Shown in pieces: positions 1 through 13,000 of a stretch of DNA of 64,000 nt. Position 1 is the stretch's first letter. Each line of letters starts with the position of its first letter. Below the pieces are notes generated by a model. The model searched no databases. It was not told the DNA's origin and saw nothing but the letters and a program-made list of their open reading frames with translations. The stretch spans positions 25,332,283 to 25,396,282 of the forward strand of contig OU612066.1 in NCBI GenBank assembly GCA_914767715.1. The letters are read 5' to 3'. The position numbers were made by a program, and so were the translations under genes. The DNA is from Membranipora membranacea (Eukaryota > Bryozoa > Gymnolaemata > Cheilostomatida > Membraniporidae).

Positions 1-907
1 GGCTCCTGCAATGAGATTATTTCGCGTTAATTTTTCTTCATCTCTATTTTATGAAATATTTCACCTGCTGCTCCTTAGACTCGGGTGTTTTATTTTGCTG
101 CTAATCTTTAACGTAAAATTCAAAATTATGGTACTGCAAAATCATGCAAATTGAGCAAACCTTTTCTGCCTATTCACAGATAGTGCCCCATTGTAAATAT
201 AGATATAATACACCGATCTCATGTTTTTCTAACCAAATGACTTTAGTGTATTTATGAGAATGAGGATTCTATGAGTCAGGTGTTTTTTTTTTCATTTCAA
301 ATTATCTAGTTTTGTATATAAAAAAGTGTAATGAAGTTTTAGGATAAGCCTGTGATACAGTCATGATATCGTTGCCACCTTCCTTTTATAATGATTGATT
401 GATAACAAATATAGCCCTGTGAAACAGATAGAGAATCAGTACAATTAGTACAATTCAATGGACAGGGGGATTCTTCAGGCACAAGTCTACATCTGGAAGC
501 AAAATATTGATTATCTCTCAAATGCTAGCCAAAGTTTTACAAAAATTCTCTTTCTTATAATATCTATAAAATTCATTTTGCCAGGACATGCTTGATTTTT
601 TGTGGAAAAATTCCTCTTGTTAAAGGTTTTGGAAAGCCAAGAACATTGAAGTCAAAGTCCAACCTTTCATGCCATATGAATAACCAGTTCGTTCCCAATA
701 CTAATGCCTTGTATAGCTTCACCACTCTCTGGTTTTCAGATTTGTTACGAACACTAAGGTTTCCAGAAAACATACAAGTTATCCAGCATATACACCGCGT
801 AAAAATATGTGATATTTCCATATTTAATACAAAATTTTTGTACAAAACGAGGCTGTCTCCAGCTCACCCTTATTATAGTGAGAGAGGTCAGAGAACGATA
901 CAATCAT
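1..907. other. Sequence downstream of the receptor-like gene
   Basis: It probably includes the 3' untranslated region of the minus-strand receptor gene. Open frames at 573-957 have no splice or composition support. No repeat was recognised. Confidence 0.5.
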
Positions 908-3900
908 TCATGTATAACACTCTGTGGGCGGGTAATATTCAGGGTGTCCAACTGTGACATCATCATAGCCTGTGTATTCCTCAGGATCAGGTGGGGCTGA
1001 AGCCTCAGGACCACAGTACATTCCCACATCTGTAGTGTGTGAAGCCTGTGACCTAAAAGCCAATATTTGGTGAGGAGGAGGGGGTGGTTTACGTCTTGGC
1101 TCTTCACAAAGCGCAGCTTGAGCTGCTGTCACAGAAAATGGCGGTGGTGCCGGTGGTTGTGATAGAAGTACTCTCGGAGGAGGGAGAACTTCATAAACAT
1201 TGCTTGTTTGTGGAAACATGGGTGTTTCATACCACCCTTCCTTTTTGATAGTTGCAGGCATGGTTAGTTGTGTTGCAGAGCTTTGAGAGACAGCTAGATT
1301 AGCTCGTCCCCTTGGAGTAAATCTAAAGATACAACCAAATAAGACAATAACACATCATTCGTTTTATATTACACTGTCTACTGAATGTCGCTACTCCTGT
1401 GATATACAGCTCGAAAATGTTGATTTTTTTTAGTACATTTTTTGGGTTAAGAGGATATCAAGCGAATAGTATAGCGTGATTGCAGATTATTGCGCCACCT
1501 TAGGGGCATTCATAAAAATTCTCCTCAGATTAAGCCGTTTACTTCAGACAACTCTCTGCCGACTGTCATACCTTGCGGTTGCACCATGTTGAGCTTGATT
1601 GTTATCAGGTGGCTGGTCGCTATTTCCTGTCATCAAACTGCTTTTTCTGCGCAGTAATATAACAGCTACCACTATGACGACGATGATGATGATTATCAGC
1701 GGTACTGAGATAGCTGCCGCTAGCCCTCCCTGTGACAAGCCATTGTCATCTCCTACGACAAAATGTTTTTCTTAGATATATTTACAAGCATATTTATAAT
1801 GCATTCAATCTATTGTAATTAGTAATAATGAATTGTTGCTGACAATAAAAGTATATATAAAAGTATATATATATATTGCAATGACACATAAATCTGAGTA
1901 TAGTTTTGTGTGCTTTAAGCAGCACATTACATGATATACGTGATATACATGACATACATGACATACATGATATACGTGATATACATGACATACATGACAT
2001 ACATGATATACGTGATATACGTGATATATGTGATATACATGATATATTACTGATGCCAAGCGCTATGCTATTAATTGTTATCATAGGAATGTTTTCATTG
2101 GTCTTTGGTTACTCATTGCTGCTCAGTTCCTGATGCCATCCATCCAGGTTCCTCATCCACATATTAATTGAGGATCAGCTAAAACTTTAGCCTCTCTTTA
2201 CTCTACCCATAGTGGCGGCATGCAAACGTTCTTTAGCAACAAATCATGGCCAATGTTTGTTATTAATGACTCATTGCTTACCACTTCTTACTACTAGGTT
2301 GTAGGACAGAGTTGTCATTTGGTTTGTGAAGACACCACTACGGCTGCTACTGCTGGTGCTAGTACCTGTTGAATCCTCATCAAAGTCTTCATAACTCCAA
2401 ATGCTGTCGTCATTGAAAACTACAAATGATCAAGTTTCAGTTAGAATAATGGAAAAATGGAAATACTGGCAATTGATGATGCTTGCACTGACTGCTGTTG
2501 GGATGAAGGGTTGCTAAAATTATAAGTTTCAGTTGAAATACATTCTCTTTATTAGTAATCGCTATTGATGAGTGTTAACTTTCAAAGCTGAAAACCAAAC
2601 TTACAGTCTGAACATGGGTCAGATACAGTTTCGGTGCTTTTCTCAATTCCACAGTCGTCAGAGCCGTCTATAGCATGAGTACTACTATCACTATATACTG
2701 TCTCACCGAGGCTGTCACGCAACTGTATCATAGTGCTGATATACTGTCCAATTTTCAAGTCTTCAACCCCAATATAGTAGTAGTATTTTCCTGAAACCAT
2801 AAAAAAACTGAGTTATCAGAGTGTAGCTTATTTTCAACCATTTGTTTCCTGTTTTCCGCAGTAGGATGCACTTTACGAAAACAAATTAATACACAGCTTT
2901 CAGCTAGTAACCTTTGATTGACAGAATGCATGAAATCGGCTCTAAATAAAATTTCATGACCTTCCATTTTGATCAATATATATGTAATGGTATACTGCCA
3001 CGGGATGTACAGCTTTATTGCTACACCTCGCCATCCTCGCACATGAAAATTTCTATGTATGACGACTTTGCATAAATGTGATACAACGAGAAAAAAAACT
3101 GTTATAACAATATTATTCTGAATTGGCATGTAGTCTTACCTTTAAATGACCAGTTCATGACATGGCTGTCTGTCGTAAAGGTTTGTTCATCTATTGCTTT
3201 CTTTGCAGCTGCATAAGTGTACGCTTGGGCAAACGTCAGCTTAGCAAGTCTCACTACTCCCCCTCTCTCTGGAGAATCTGAAAGTGTTTAAATAAAGTAA
3301 TTAAATTGCGAACTGAAGTCCCAAAAGAGCTGATCTTGGCATGGATTATTCAATAATAGTGTTTTCAGGTGACTTTTCTTAGCATCCTAGGGGAGGCAGT
3401 GCCCTTCAACGCCCCCCCCCCCCCCCTGCTTCCCCTAGGACTACAGGACTGGTCCATCTGTACTGTGATAAAGCAGAAAAAAGGAAGGTCAGGAGCAAAG
3501 CTTGGAAAATAAATTTTGTTTAACAAGTTTGGTTATAAAAGGTATTTTCAAATCCAGTTCATTTGACGTTAAAGAGCTTCCATACACAACAATATTCAAT
3601 TTGAAAAAAACATCAATCAGCAGGTATGGTGATTATCTGCTAGTAATCGTTTGTAATAAGGTAGTCTACAGAGTGATTTTCAACAAGTCTTCAAGTCGGC
3701 AAATTTGTAAATAGTAAAAAAAAGGTTAGGTTATTGTTTCTTGCCAATGGATTTTTCAGTATACAAAGACATTGTTTGGAATGCAATTGATCTGAGTTTA
3801 AAAAGTGTTTTTTGGAGGACTACTCTCCCCATCCCACCCCCTATGTCTGAGCCATTGCCAAGAATCAACATGTTTTGTGATATCAACCTCATATGTAGTA

Positions 3901-6900
3901 AAAAGTATCAACAAGTAATTTATGTCTGACCGTTACTTTCAAGTTTGAAAAATCATTTCTGCAAAATAACAACTCACATCTTTCGTAGTTCTCAAGACGA
4001 TAAGTCATCTTTACACTATCACCATCACTTAAAGTCCATTTATTAGAGTACATTATTCTTCCAACTCCATGAAAGATTTCACCATAAACTGAATTTATGC
4101 TGTATGTGCTCCAAAGAACCAAAAATACAAATTTTAAAGCTACTGCGATCATTTCGACGCAAACAGTTAAAACAAAATGACAGTAGTAGTTTATGGTTTC
4201 CATTCATACAGAACATATATGTCATACTTTCTGTTTCTGACCACATAAATCCTAATCTGTTCTTAATACTCCAGTTAAAGACATTGCACCAGAGCCTGAC
4301 TGACTAATCGAGGACAACAATTTCCTTATGGCACAACCTCATCAATCAATGAATTTTTTTATTCAAAGTGTCAAACTTCGAAGGTATCAGATATGATATG
4401 ATGCCCCTCCAATTCTATTGTTACTCAAAGATTCATGCGGCCGATTGCTTGTTAGTTTTCTTCCCGAATAGGGCTGGAATGCCTGAAAACTGCCTCTATT
4501 TTCAAAAATTTTCTGGGAGAGGCCCCATACCCCTTAGCATGACGACAACCACCCACGAAAATTTCCTTATGGCACAACCTCATCAATCACAGAATGGATC
4601 TATCCCTAGGAAAGTGCCGTGTCATCGGCTTGGGTAACAGGATAGCAGCAGGTATTTTTTATTTGGGAACTGTTTATTCCCCCTGGAGGTTTTTTGCTGT
4701 GTAATGGCTTCTCAAACTAACAGAACACGAATACAGTCCCCTAGATCATTTCTGGAGTTTCTTTGCATCTATGTATGGCAGAATTTGCTATTTGGTTTGT
4801 TACAGCTTATCATTTTTTGCATAAAACAAGGGAAGTTTAATTGCCAGCGGCAATAAGGCAACTCAAGTCAGTTGATGATTGTGGCTGATAGATTTTCCAC
4901 GGCAGTGCAGGCCGGATGTTGAGTTGTTGAATGTAACACAACCATAAGTTGATGTTATGAATATTTTATTTTATCCGCTAATTGGTAAAGCTACAAAGGA
5001 AAAACTGTAATATAAAAATGGAAAGAAAGAAATATTTTCTTTACGGAAAAGAAGGTAAGGAAATCAACAATTTCTTTTCAGATTTGATTAGAAGCTTGCT
5101 CAACGCGAAATCATATTACAATCTATGGCAGATTTCACAAAGGTTGATGAGGTAGCGCAATAGAACAATAGAAAAAAACAATGTTTTGTTTTCAATAACA
5201 ACTTAATGGTCGATAAACGTTTGGTAATAACAAATTTGATCTGATTTGGTACTGTTTTCATTTGCTGCCGGTGCAATTCTCCCATTATTGTCGACATTCT
5301 CCAGACAGCTCATCATAAACATAGCTATCAGTACATAAAGTAGCCAAATGTAAGTACGCCGATCCACCATTCGCAGTTTTACGAGGGAAGACAACACTGC
5401 AATAAAAATAAGCCATAACCGGATGTATCCAAATAATGATATTATTGTGATGAATTGGGAGGTGATATAATCAAACGAATAAAACAAGCAGATCAAATGC
5501 TGACAGCTTGAGCCACTTCTTCCCTTTCAGTCAGCCTCATACTGAATTTTCAGATTTACACAATTCTACAAATTCATTGATTCGTACATGTATGTTAATG
5601 TGAATGTTTTCAGAATGTGGAGCTTTGATCTGTGATCAAAACAATGCTTTTTTTACAAAGAAGACAAAATCACACAGCTATCAGGGCATTAGGAATGAGG
5701 CTTGACACAACATTCAATGGATGTAAAGGTGAAAATATTTCAAAAGTTTAGACCCACGAAAAAGATTGCAGAACACTACAAATGATTCTCTGGTTGTCTT
5801 TCAATGATAGGTAGCTAGTGCCGACAGACTAACAGATGAAAGTTCCTTATTTTACAGATCCTCTTTTATATCTCCGCAAACTTATGTGAGGACCATCGAT
5901 TGGACACACCAGTTATGGGAGAAGAGGAGTCGTCCAATTGGAAATTAGCACAATTTCTCGATCTGAATCCTTGATATAATTACTCTAAACGCTAAATATT
6001 TTTGACCGTTTCATCCAGACAAAACTATTTCCTCAACATATCCTCAGAAAGCATTAAGTTCCATCAAGTAAGAAAGAAACTGGGAAGGAGATCTGACAAG
6101 AAAGACTGATTCTCAATTAAAAACCTCTTATATATTTTTGTTCAAATCAATTGGATAAATCTGAGAAAACGATAAGATGACTGAACTTACGGAGGGTTCT
6201 GATTTAGTACGACAATCTGTAATATTGATCCTTTACTCTCTATCGCTGACATTAACTTGGCCTTGAGATCTTCAGGGATATCACTGACATCACCGCTAAA
6301 TGTGACATCTGTAGGCCAAACTAATTTCATAGTGTCGTTAGTGCAAAACATTGTAGGATTCTTCCCAACGGGTATACCGCAAGCTGCAAGAGATGACAAA
6401 AACAAATTCAGCCTAGGTAGCTATGATGAACCCACAGAAATAATATATGTATAGACAAAAGGTGCTTCCAGCAGAGAATTATGGAATAAAGACTAGTAAT
6501 ATACCTGTTGACTACCTGATTGCACAGAATTGGATAATTGCATGGATAGATGGATAATCAGGATAATCCTATACTCAGATTTATCCTCACTTTGTACAAG
6601 AAAAGACAACTCTTAATATTTAACATTTTTACACAGTCAACTAGTTACAATTGTGATAAAAACATCCTACATTTTACAAGTTTATGGGGCATGGAATAAG
6701 ATTCATAAGATAGATGAACTCAATGTGAATTGGTGTATCATATTCTGATGTGTGTCTGTTTGGTTATCTTTTCTCAACACAGGTACAGAGCCGACCCAGT
6801 CTTACCGGTGCCACATATTTGTTGTATCTGCTGATAGTTTGCCTGACCTGTGCTCATCACCAAAGTCTTTGTAGCGCTATCATCAATGTGTTTACAGCTT

Positions 6901-9346
6901 ACATCATAATCCGATCTAAGCTCTAAACGCCTTATCAACCTGTAATCTGAATGTTGAAAGTAACTTTTGCAAATCTGAATATATTATCTTCTCTCCCGAG
7001 TCCCTTGATGCCTTACACATAATTGCAGCGGGGCATAATTCATGCACCAACAGTAAAGTAGTACTTTGTTTCTGGAATTTGATAATGGGACGGTACCAAA
7101 GCGCTACGGTATCTGTTAAAGCATTTAACAGTAAGGATTTTAGGTTGAATATAGCATCAGCATCAGCGTTTTAACTCTTGAGTAACCCTACAATAGGATA
7201 TACAAGCAAGGATATTAAGACAATATGCTTTAAAAATCCAACGGGATAAAGATAACACCACTTATAATAAATGTTCAATACTTTAACCGACTGTCTTGAC
7301 ATTTCATCACTGTATCTCTGCCACTTTACCACTTTAGCAAAACCATTCCCTATTTTTAGTTTTTAACATGGCCTGAAATATTCCTACCTAAAATTTTCAC
7401 ACTCAGTGAGCAGTTTTGTTGGCCTGTTGATATCATATAAGGATATTTGCCTACTGGTAACTCCAGCTTATGGTGGATTTCACCTAACTGCAGCTCAATA
7501 CCAGCTCTTCCTGTGTTGGCGGAAACAACGCCTCTGAGTTCTTTTGGACAACCTGTATGAAACAAAGCAAATATCTTTTCGATCACTGATGCAGGAAAGT
7601 GTTGATGTGAATATCTTTGTACCAGACATTTAAAGTTAATTCGTTTACTGAAGTCATACGATTAAAACTGTTTGTCATGCAGATAACCTTTTAATACCAA
7701 CCAAGATTCTATATCATTATTACGAAACAGATTGTCAGAGAGAGTATCTGATTACATATTAGATGCTAGATGCATTGATATATAATTCAATATAATTTTA
7801 TATATATATACACATATATGTATAATTATGTAATATATCAATGGCTAAATGTATTTTTGTTACTTACTCAGTTTAGGGCTCTTGACCTCGACCGAGATAG
7901 TCTGGGAACAGTTTTTTTCAGATCTCCAAATGGAATATTTGTATTTTCCTGCAGGAAGAGTCAGAACGTGATTCAGAATTATCTCCACCTCCACCTCCTG
8001 GTTGTGCTCATCTAGGGTGAGGGTTATGTTTTGATCACTGCAACAATCTGCCTGAGGCTGCTCAGTACTTGGCTTTGCTTTCGAGGGTTGACTAGTTGTG
8101 CTCAATCCACTCAGATGTGCGTCTGGTGTAATCTTTTCTGGAGTAAAACATTCACCGTCATTGTTGACAATGATTCCCCATTCTGAGCTCCTCACAGTCT
8201 GTATCTGGTTCGCGGTGACACAATCTGTCTTGAAAGCTGAAGAGCGTAAGGTCATGGACTCTAACGAATATGAAGAAAGGTTTTTCCATGCCCACTGATA
8301 ATTACACCCTTTGAACAAACTCCTTTTCACCAGGTGTTGTTTACCATCTGCTGATGATACTGCAGGCCTGCCACAATTCCAGCGGTTGGTTTCAGGTTTT
8401 CCGACTTTACTGACAGGACCTTCACACTTGCCGCAGACTGTCACACTCCGAAAGCAACTTTCACAGCCATTAGTCTTCAACTCGAAATAGACATCAAGGA
8501 GTGGTCTGTAGGTAACTGTAACAAAGCATCAGGAAAAGTTTAGATATATGCAGCCTCTTAATTTTCCTCAATGTGAAAGGGATAAAGAAAGAACCCTAGC
8601 AAAAGAAATGTGAACTTGGGGAAAGATTCGGTCAATGCCAAAGACCTCCTGATTTGCCGCACATATTATTCAAATATGCTTTATAAAGCAACTTGACAGT
8701 TTGGAAGCACAGCAACTAATTTAAATCACTCATACTTATTGGTATGGTATGGTTAATTGTGTCACATGATTATCTCCATGTCTCACCTTTTGGGTTATTG
8801 AACTGAGTATAAATTACAACATCTCCTCCTTTAATCAAGTCCGTGTTTATACTGCGTGTTCCAGAATCAAGATACTCATTACCCCAAAGACTGGAGTAAT
8901 ACTTTGTTTTTAATACTGAACAAGCTGTAGATATGTTTGCTTTGAATTCCCAATTTCCGCCAGTACTGACAAATGATGAGGCGATCTTTTTCATAGGCTC
9001 TGATTGACAACTTCCAGAAAGTTGAATTACACCGCTGCCTAATGCTATTGTATCTGCATATCCATGAAATACAACTTCCACAACTTCCACAACTTCCACA
9101 GCTCCAGATAAAGCTACATGAAGGAGAAAATGGTGATGAGCATTGAATACAACATGTCAACAGCTTGCAGATTCTTCACAATGAACAAACATTTACCGCA
9201 TACAAAAGATTTGGAATAGACAACATAAACAAATAAAAAGCAAGGCTTTTTTATTTCACATAGTTAATTGGACAGTTTATCGCATGAAGAAAGGCTCTCA
9301 CTTTACCTGCCATGTAAAGCAAAATAGCTACCAATAAAGAAGCCAT
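908..9346 (-). CDS. Single-pass receptor-like membrane protein, family not recognised (12 exons, 897 aa)
   Basis: Exons read on the minus strand: 9346-9307, 9113-8787, 8515-7868, 7552-7388, 6946-6806, 6383-6191, 4099-3978, 3277-3140, 2790-2605, 2419-2282, 1752-1572, 1322-908. All have GT-AG borders and the phases join without a break. The start is an ATG followed by a hydrophobic signal-like stretch (MASLLVAILLYMAG). The ectodomain runs to about residue 705, with many cysteines and repeated segments that look like beta-sandwich units (for example LPAGKYKYSI and LPVGKYPYMI in exons 3 and 4). A very hydrophobic Ile/Val transmembrane helix lies at about 710-733, followed by RRK. The 160-residue tail is rich in proline (PPPPP, APPP) and tyrosine motifs (YETP, YEVL, YTGY, YDDV, YYPP), which suggests SH2, SH3 or WW docking. 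It is head-to-head with the ABHD2-like gene, about 700 bp between starts. No family was recognised, so a receptor role is inferred from the architecture. Confidence 0.72.
1930..2046. repeat. Minisatellite of about 9-bp units in a receptor-gene intron
   Basis: Tandem units of the type GATATACGT, GATATACAT and GACATACAT are arranged in a loose higher order of about 36 bp. The array lies between exons 10 and 11 of the receptor-like gene (intron 2281-1753). It keeps long frames open on both strands (Asp-Ile-His or Ser-Arg-Ile-type repeats), which are not coding. Confidence 0.85.
4319..4590. repeat. Pair of 30-bp direct repeats flanking about 210 bp
   Basis: The same 30-bp string, beginning AATTTCCTTATGGC, occurs at about 4319-4348 and 4560-4589 in a receptor-gene intron. 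It may be a local duplication or the flank of an old insertion. No terminal inverted repeats were recognised. Confidence 0.6.
5285..5396 (-). other. Candidate alternative exon with an in-frame stop in the receptor gene
   Basis: A strong acceptor (polypyrimidine tract then GCAG at 5397) opens a segment inside the 2.1-kb intron between exons 6 and 7. Joined in phase to exon 6 it would add 37 residues (starting PVVFPRKT, containing two Cys) and then TAA at 5287-5285. Skipping it joins exon 6 directly to exon 7 in frame. It could give a secreted ectodomain isoform ending before the transmembrane helix, or it could be chance. Transcript data are needed to decide. Confidence 0.3.
5610..5720 (+). 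repeat. Dispersed repeat, copy 1
   Basis: About 105 bp (containing CTTTGATCTGTGATCA and TATCAGGGCATTA) lies in a receptor-gene intron. It is related in the same orientation to 9925-10025, at roughly 80 percent identity by eye. No termini or target duplication were recognised. Confidence 0.65.
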
Positions 9347-10045
9347 GATTCTGGCTACCTCCTGCTATACTGCCTTACACCTCAATATCTAAATGTATCT
9401 TCATCAAATTTGGTATCAGTCCTATTTATAATCCTCCTTTGCATATTTTAACTTAATTCAATTATCATGTGAGTTTGGGTTTAAGATAGCATTGACCATC
9501 AGAATAATATACATCATGCTATCTGCATAATCACCCAAAGATAACTGTTTTCTGTTTAGTATTTGTTGGATATTTTATTCACAAAATAAGCTTACCGTTA
9601 GAAGAAACATGGGATCGCATCAACAAAAATTGTCTCACAACAGCCTGGTTTGCTGTTTCAAACTCCATTCCTACTCCCAGCCTGGGCAGGCCATGCCATT
9701 CCCCTACCCAGCTTATGGTTGATCTAGCCAGAGGGCCAGGATTGGGAGTTGTGTTTTTACAATCAGTACATTATGGAGTAGTAAGGAGTTGTCTGTTCTT
9801 GTCAAATATAGAGTCATGCCATAGCCTCATTATCTGGGTTCCGGAAATAAGAAGAAAAATTGGGTTTAATTCAGTATTTCACTAGAGTGAATGGTATAGA
9901 GCTAAGGTCATGGTCGAATCTTTCACAATGATGAACTTTGATCTGTGATCAGGACAACACTTTTACAGTACTAGACAAAATCACACTGTTATCAGGGCAT
10001 TAAGGATGAGGATTGACATAACAAACTTCAGATAACAACTGGGAG
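9347..10045. promoter_or_regulatory. Intergenic region between divergent receptor and ABHD2-like genes
   Basis: This 700-bp gap separates the start codons of the two divergent genes and may act as a bidirectional promoter. It holds an imperfect hairpin at about 9659-9751 (arms ending ACTCC and GGGAGTT with internal CAGCCTGG and CCAGG). It also holds the second copy of the dispersed repeat. No TATA box or other defined element could be assigned with confidence. Confidence 0.4.
9925..10025 (+). repeat. Dispersed repeat, copy 2, just upstream of the ABHD2-like start
   Basis: This is the direct-orientation relative of 5610-5720. It shares CTTTGATCTGTGATCA, GACAAAATCACAC and TATCAGGGCATTA, and ends about 20 bp before the ATG at 10046. 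It therefore probably lies in the promoter or 5' untranslated region of the ABHD2-like gene. Confidence 0.65.
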
Positions 10046-13000
10046 ATGATTGAGTTGTCATATTTCTTTGCTTTTATTTGTGTCTTTGTTGCGTGTATAA
10101 GAATATTGCACATGAATAGCAAAGCTGAATGGCCAGAGTTGTTTGCCAATGGAACAAGCCTGGCAGAATCATTATCTTCCTCTTACTTTGGGACAAGTAA
10201 CAGGAATGGGACTTATGAGGAGAGAACTAAGCTCAATGATGAATCAGATGGAGAAGGCTTTGTGTCTCAGATACTGAAGCATGCTCCAATATTCTCAAGA
10301 CCGTAAGTAACACACCGCCAGTATTCAGTTCTTTCTTTGAAAAGTTAGTAACATGATGTACTCAGAAATGTTCTTTCACTACTTCCTGGTATTAGATAGG
10401 CTTAGATTATCGTTGCGTCGCAGCTTGTAAGCTCTGACATGTGACTGGTTTCCTTAGGCAGTGCCAGCCTAGGCAAAGATCTTCTAGGCTACTGTGGTTT
10501 CCAAGGTCAAGGTGTGCTTACCATACTCAGTTCACTTAGTGTTTGTTCTCCGATCCAATTGCATTGGCTCAATTGTATCATTTAAGAACATGATGCCAGT
10601 TTTATCAATGCCTAAAAGGACCTATTACTTCCACTTGGTATGATATAGAATATGAGTAGTCACACAAATTGGCGCCGTTATTGTGCACAGTCTTCTTGAA
10701 GCCTTACATTCTGCAGAAAAAAGATGTGATATATGTATGCCAATGTGTTGGCTATAGTCTATCAAGTTTTGTTTTGTTTTTGATAGGGGTTTTGTACTAA
10801 ATAATAAGTGCACAAAAATCTCCCCTTCTTGTATACCATTGCTCAGTCATATCTTGATATTGTTAATGTGTTGTTAAATGACCGTCTATTTGTATTAAAG
10901 GTACACCCCACCTCTGATTTGGGGTAGAAGTGGACATCTGCAGACTATAATTCACAGCACTCTGAGCCGACACAAAGTACCAAGAGAGAAAGGAGATAGT
11001 AGACACTCCATTCTTCTCTCAGATGGAACCACAGTGACATTTGACCTCTTCTTACCTCCAGTTGAGCCGTGCCACAAAGATCGTCAGAACGAGCAGGGTA
11101 TTTATGCCAATCTCTGTATAAGTAGCCTCCAGAGTATGAGAATTTTAACATTCAAGCGTCTATGCACAACATGTGTTGGTATACATTTGCAGTGGATGTA
11201 TATCTTTGAGTCGTTTAACACTTTCATTGTGCCCGTCGACAGCATGAAGATGCAGATGCCCTGGGCAAAAATGTAATTCTCCTCATCATTAGGATTTCTA
11301 TGCGTACAACCCTCTCAGAAGTTGGTTCTGGTTTTGTTGAAATGATGATCTTGTGAATAAAAAAAAATGATATGACCATATATCATGTGCACTGTTATTT
11401 CAACGCCACACGCCTTTTGATTTTCGACTTATTCACAAATTTTCTATCCCATAATCCTTCATTGGATGTTTCTGTTGTGATTATAGATATCACCCTGGTG
11501 GTGTGTCCAGGTATAGGTAACTCCAGTGAGACTGTAGCTCTGAGGACGTTCTCACATCATGCTAATGAAGCTGGGTACAGGGTGGCTGTACTAAACCATC
11601 TCGGTGTTATACCGACTATACCGCTTACAACATCAAGGATATTCAACTATGGTGAGAATATACAGATGTAGATGGATTTCAGAGTTGACATATCGTACTT
11701 TAAATACCTGGTTTTGGGCTCAAACAATGCAAACATAAAAACCACTTGTCAATACAAAGGCATTTTGTTTTGACATTCTCTGATTTTCCAAGTTGAGCTG
11801 ATTTAACAGGTTTATAATTCAAAAAGCACATTGACTATAGGATAGGGTGCAAGACAGCAATGTATTCAACCCAATTTTAGCAACCCAACTCAATTAGGTT
11901 TTACTCGCGGAACTGAATAATGCCATTTTTTTATACAATAAACATAAAAGTTTAATGACTTCCTCGTATAATTTGAGAATGTTCGCTGAAAGATTGAAAT
12001 GAAATTTAGGCACGTGAACTTTGAGTTCAATTGAATTTGTTCCCTGTTAGCATAGTAAATAATGTACAGCTCACAATAATGTGTTTTGTGAGTCAAAAAC
12101 AAAGTCAAAATCACCCGTACCACTAAATTTGGGATCGAAGTCCCCCGTAGTAGTCAAAATAAGATGACCAATAACTGTGACCGCAGCATCAAACGAAAGG
12201 CATGAGCATGCACAACAAACATGGCCAGTCTCTGGTTAACAGGACAGGATCATCAAGTTATTTTTATTGTAAAAGTTGCTTTGAAGCGAAGATAAATATG
12301 GAAGTTTCTTATTGTTACCAGGGAGCACAGAGGAGTATGGAGCGATGGTTGATGAGGTTATATCTATGTATCCTCGGACCACCCTGATATCTGTAGGCTT
12401 CAGTATGGGTGGTAATCTGGTGTGTAAATACCTGGGAGAGTCTGCAGAGAACAGAGCTAAGGTGACAGCTGGTATATCCTGCTGTCAGGGGTATGACATA
12501 GTCAGGTAAGTCTTAAGTTCCGGGTCACCACCCTGTGTCTTAAGTCTTGAGTATCCAAGTCTAGGTAACTCCTTGCACGGTGAGCACTGAATGCTGATGT
12601 TTACAAATTAAATGTTGACAATCTTATAATTGTAATTTTACTGAGCACTCAGCCTGTTGGAATTATTACTTGGTGTGAATATGATTAAGCTAAAAACAAA
12701 ATTAGTGGTTAACCCGACAAATAGCTAGAAAAGCCAACCCAACCATGATGTAGCTCACTCGGCACATTCACAGCCATTCCTTCAATTATTACTTATTTCT
12801 CATTTGATATTGTGAGCTGGAATACATGATATAGTAAGCCCTCCGAGTATTTAGGTCTATAGTTAGGTTAGGACTTAGGAATTGTTGATGACAGACCTCA
12901 CTTTAAAAGCTAATAACATGATCTTGACTTTGACATTCAACATGAGAACTACAGAGAAATTAAGATGAGGCCGTGCTAGCTTTACACAAGAATAGCATGC

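Noticed and set aside
1794-2133. Open frames over the ATACAT minisatellite
   Set aside because: Low-complexity repeat frames on both strands inside an intron.
3412-3427. Poly-C tracts (also near 24805, 25588, 34561, 47648)
   Set aside because: Simple homopolymers. Two of them are the centres of palindromic elements already listed, and the others have no further structure.
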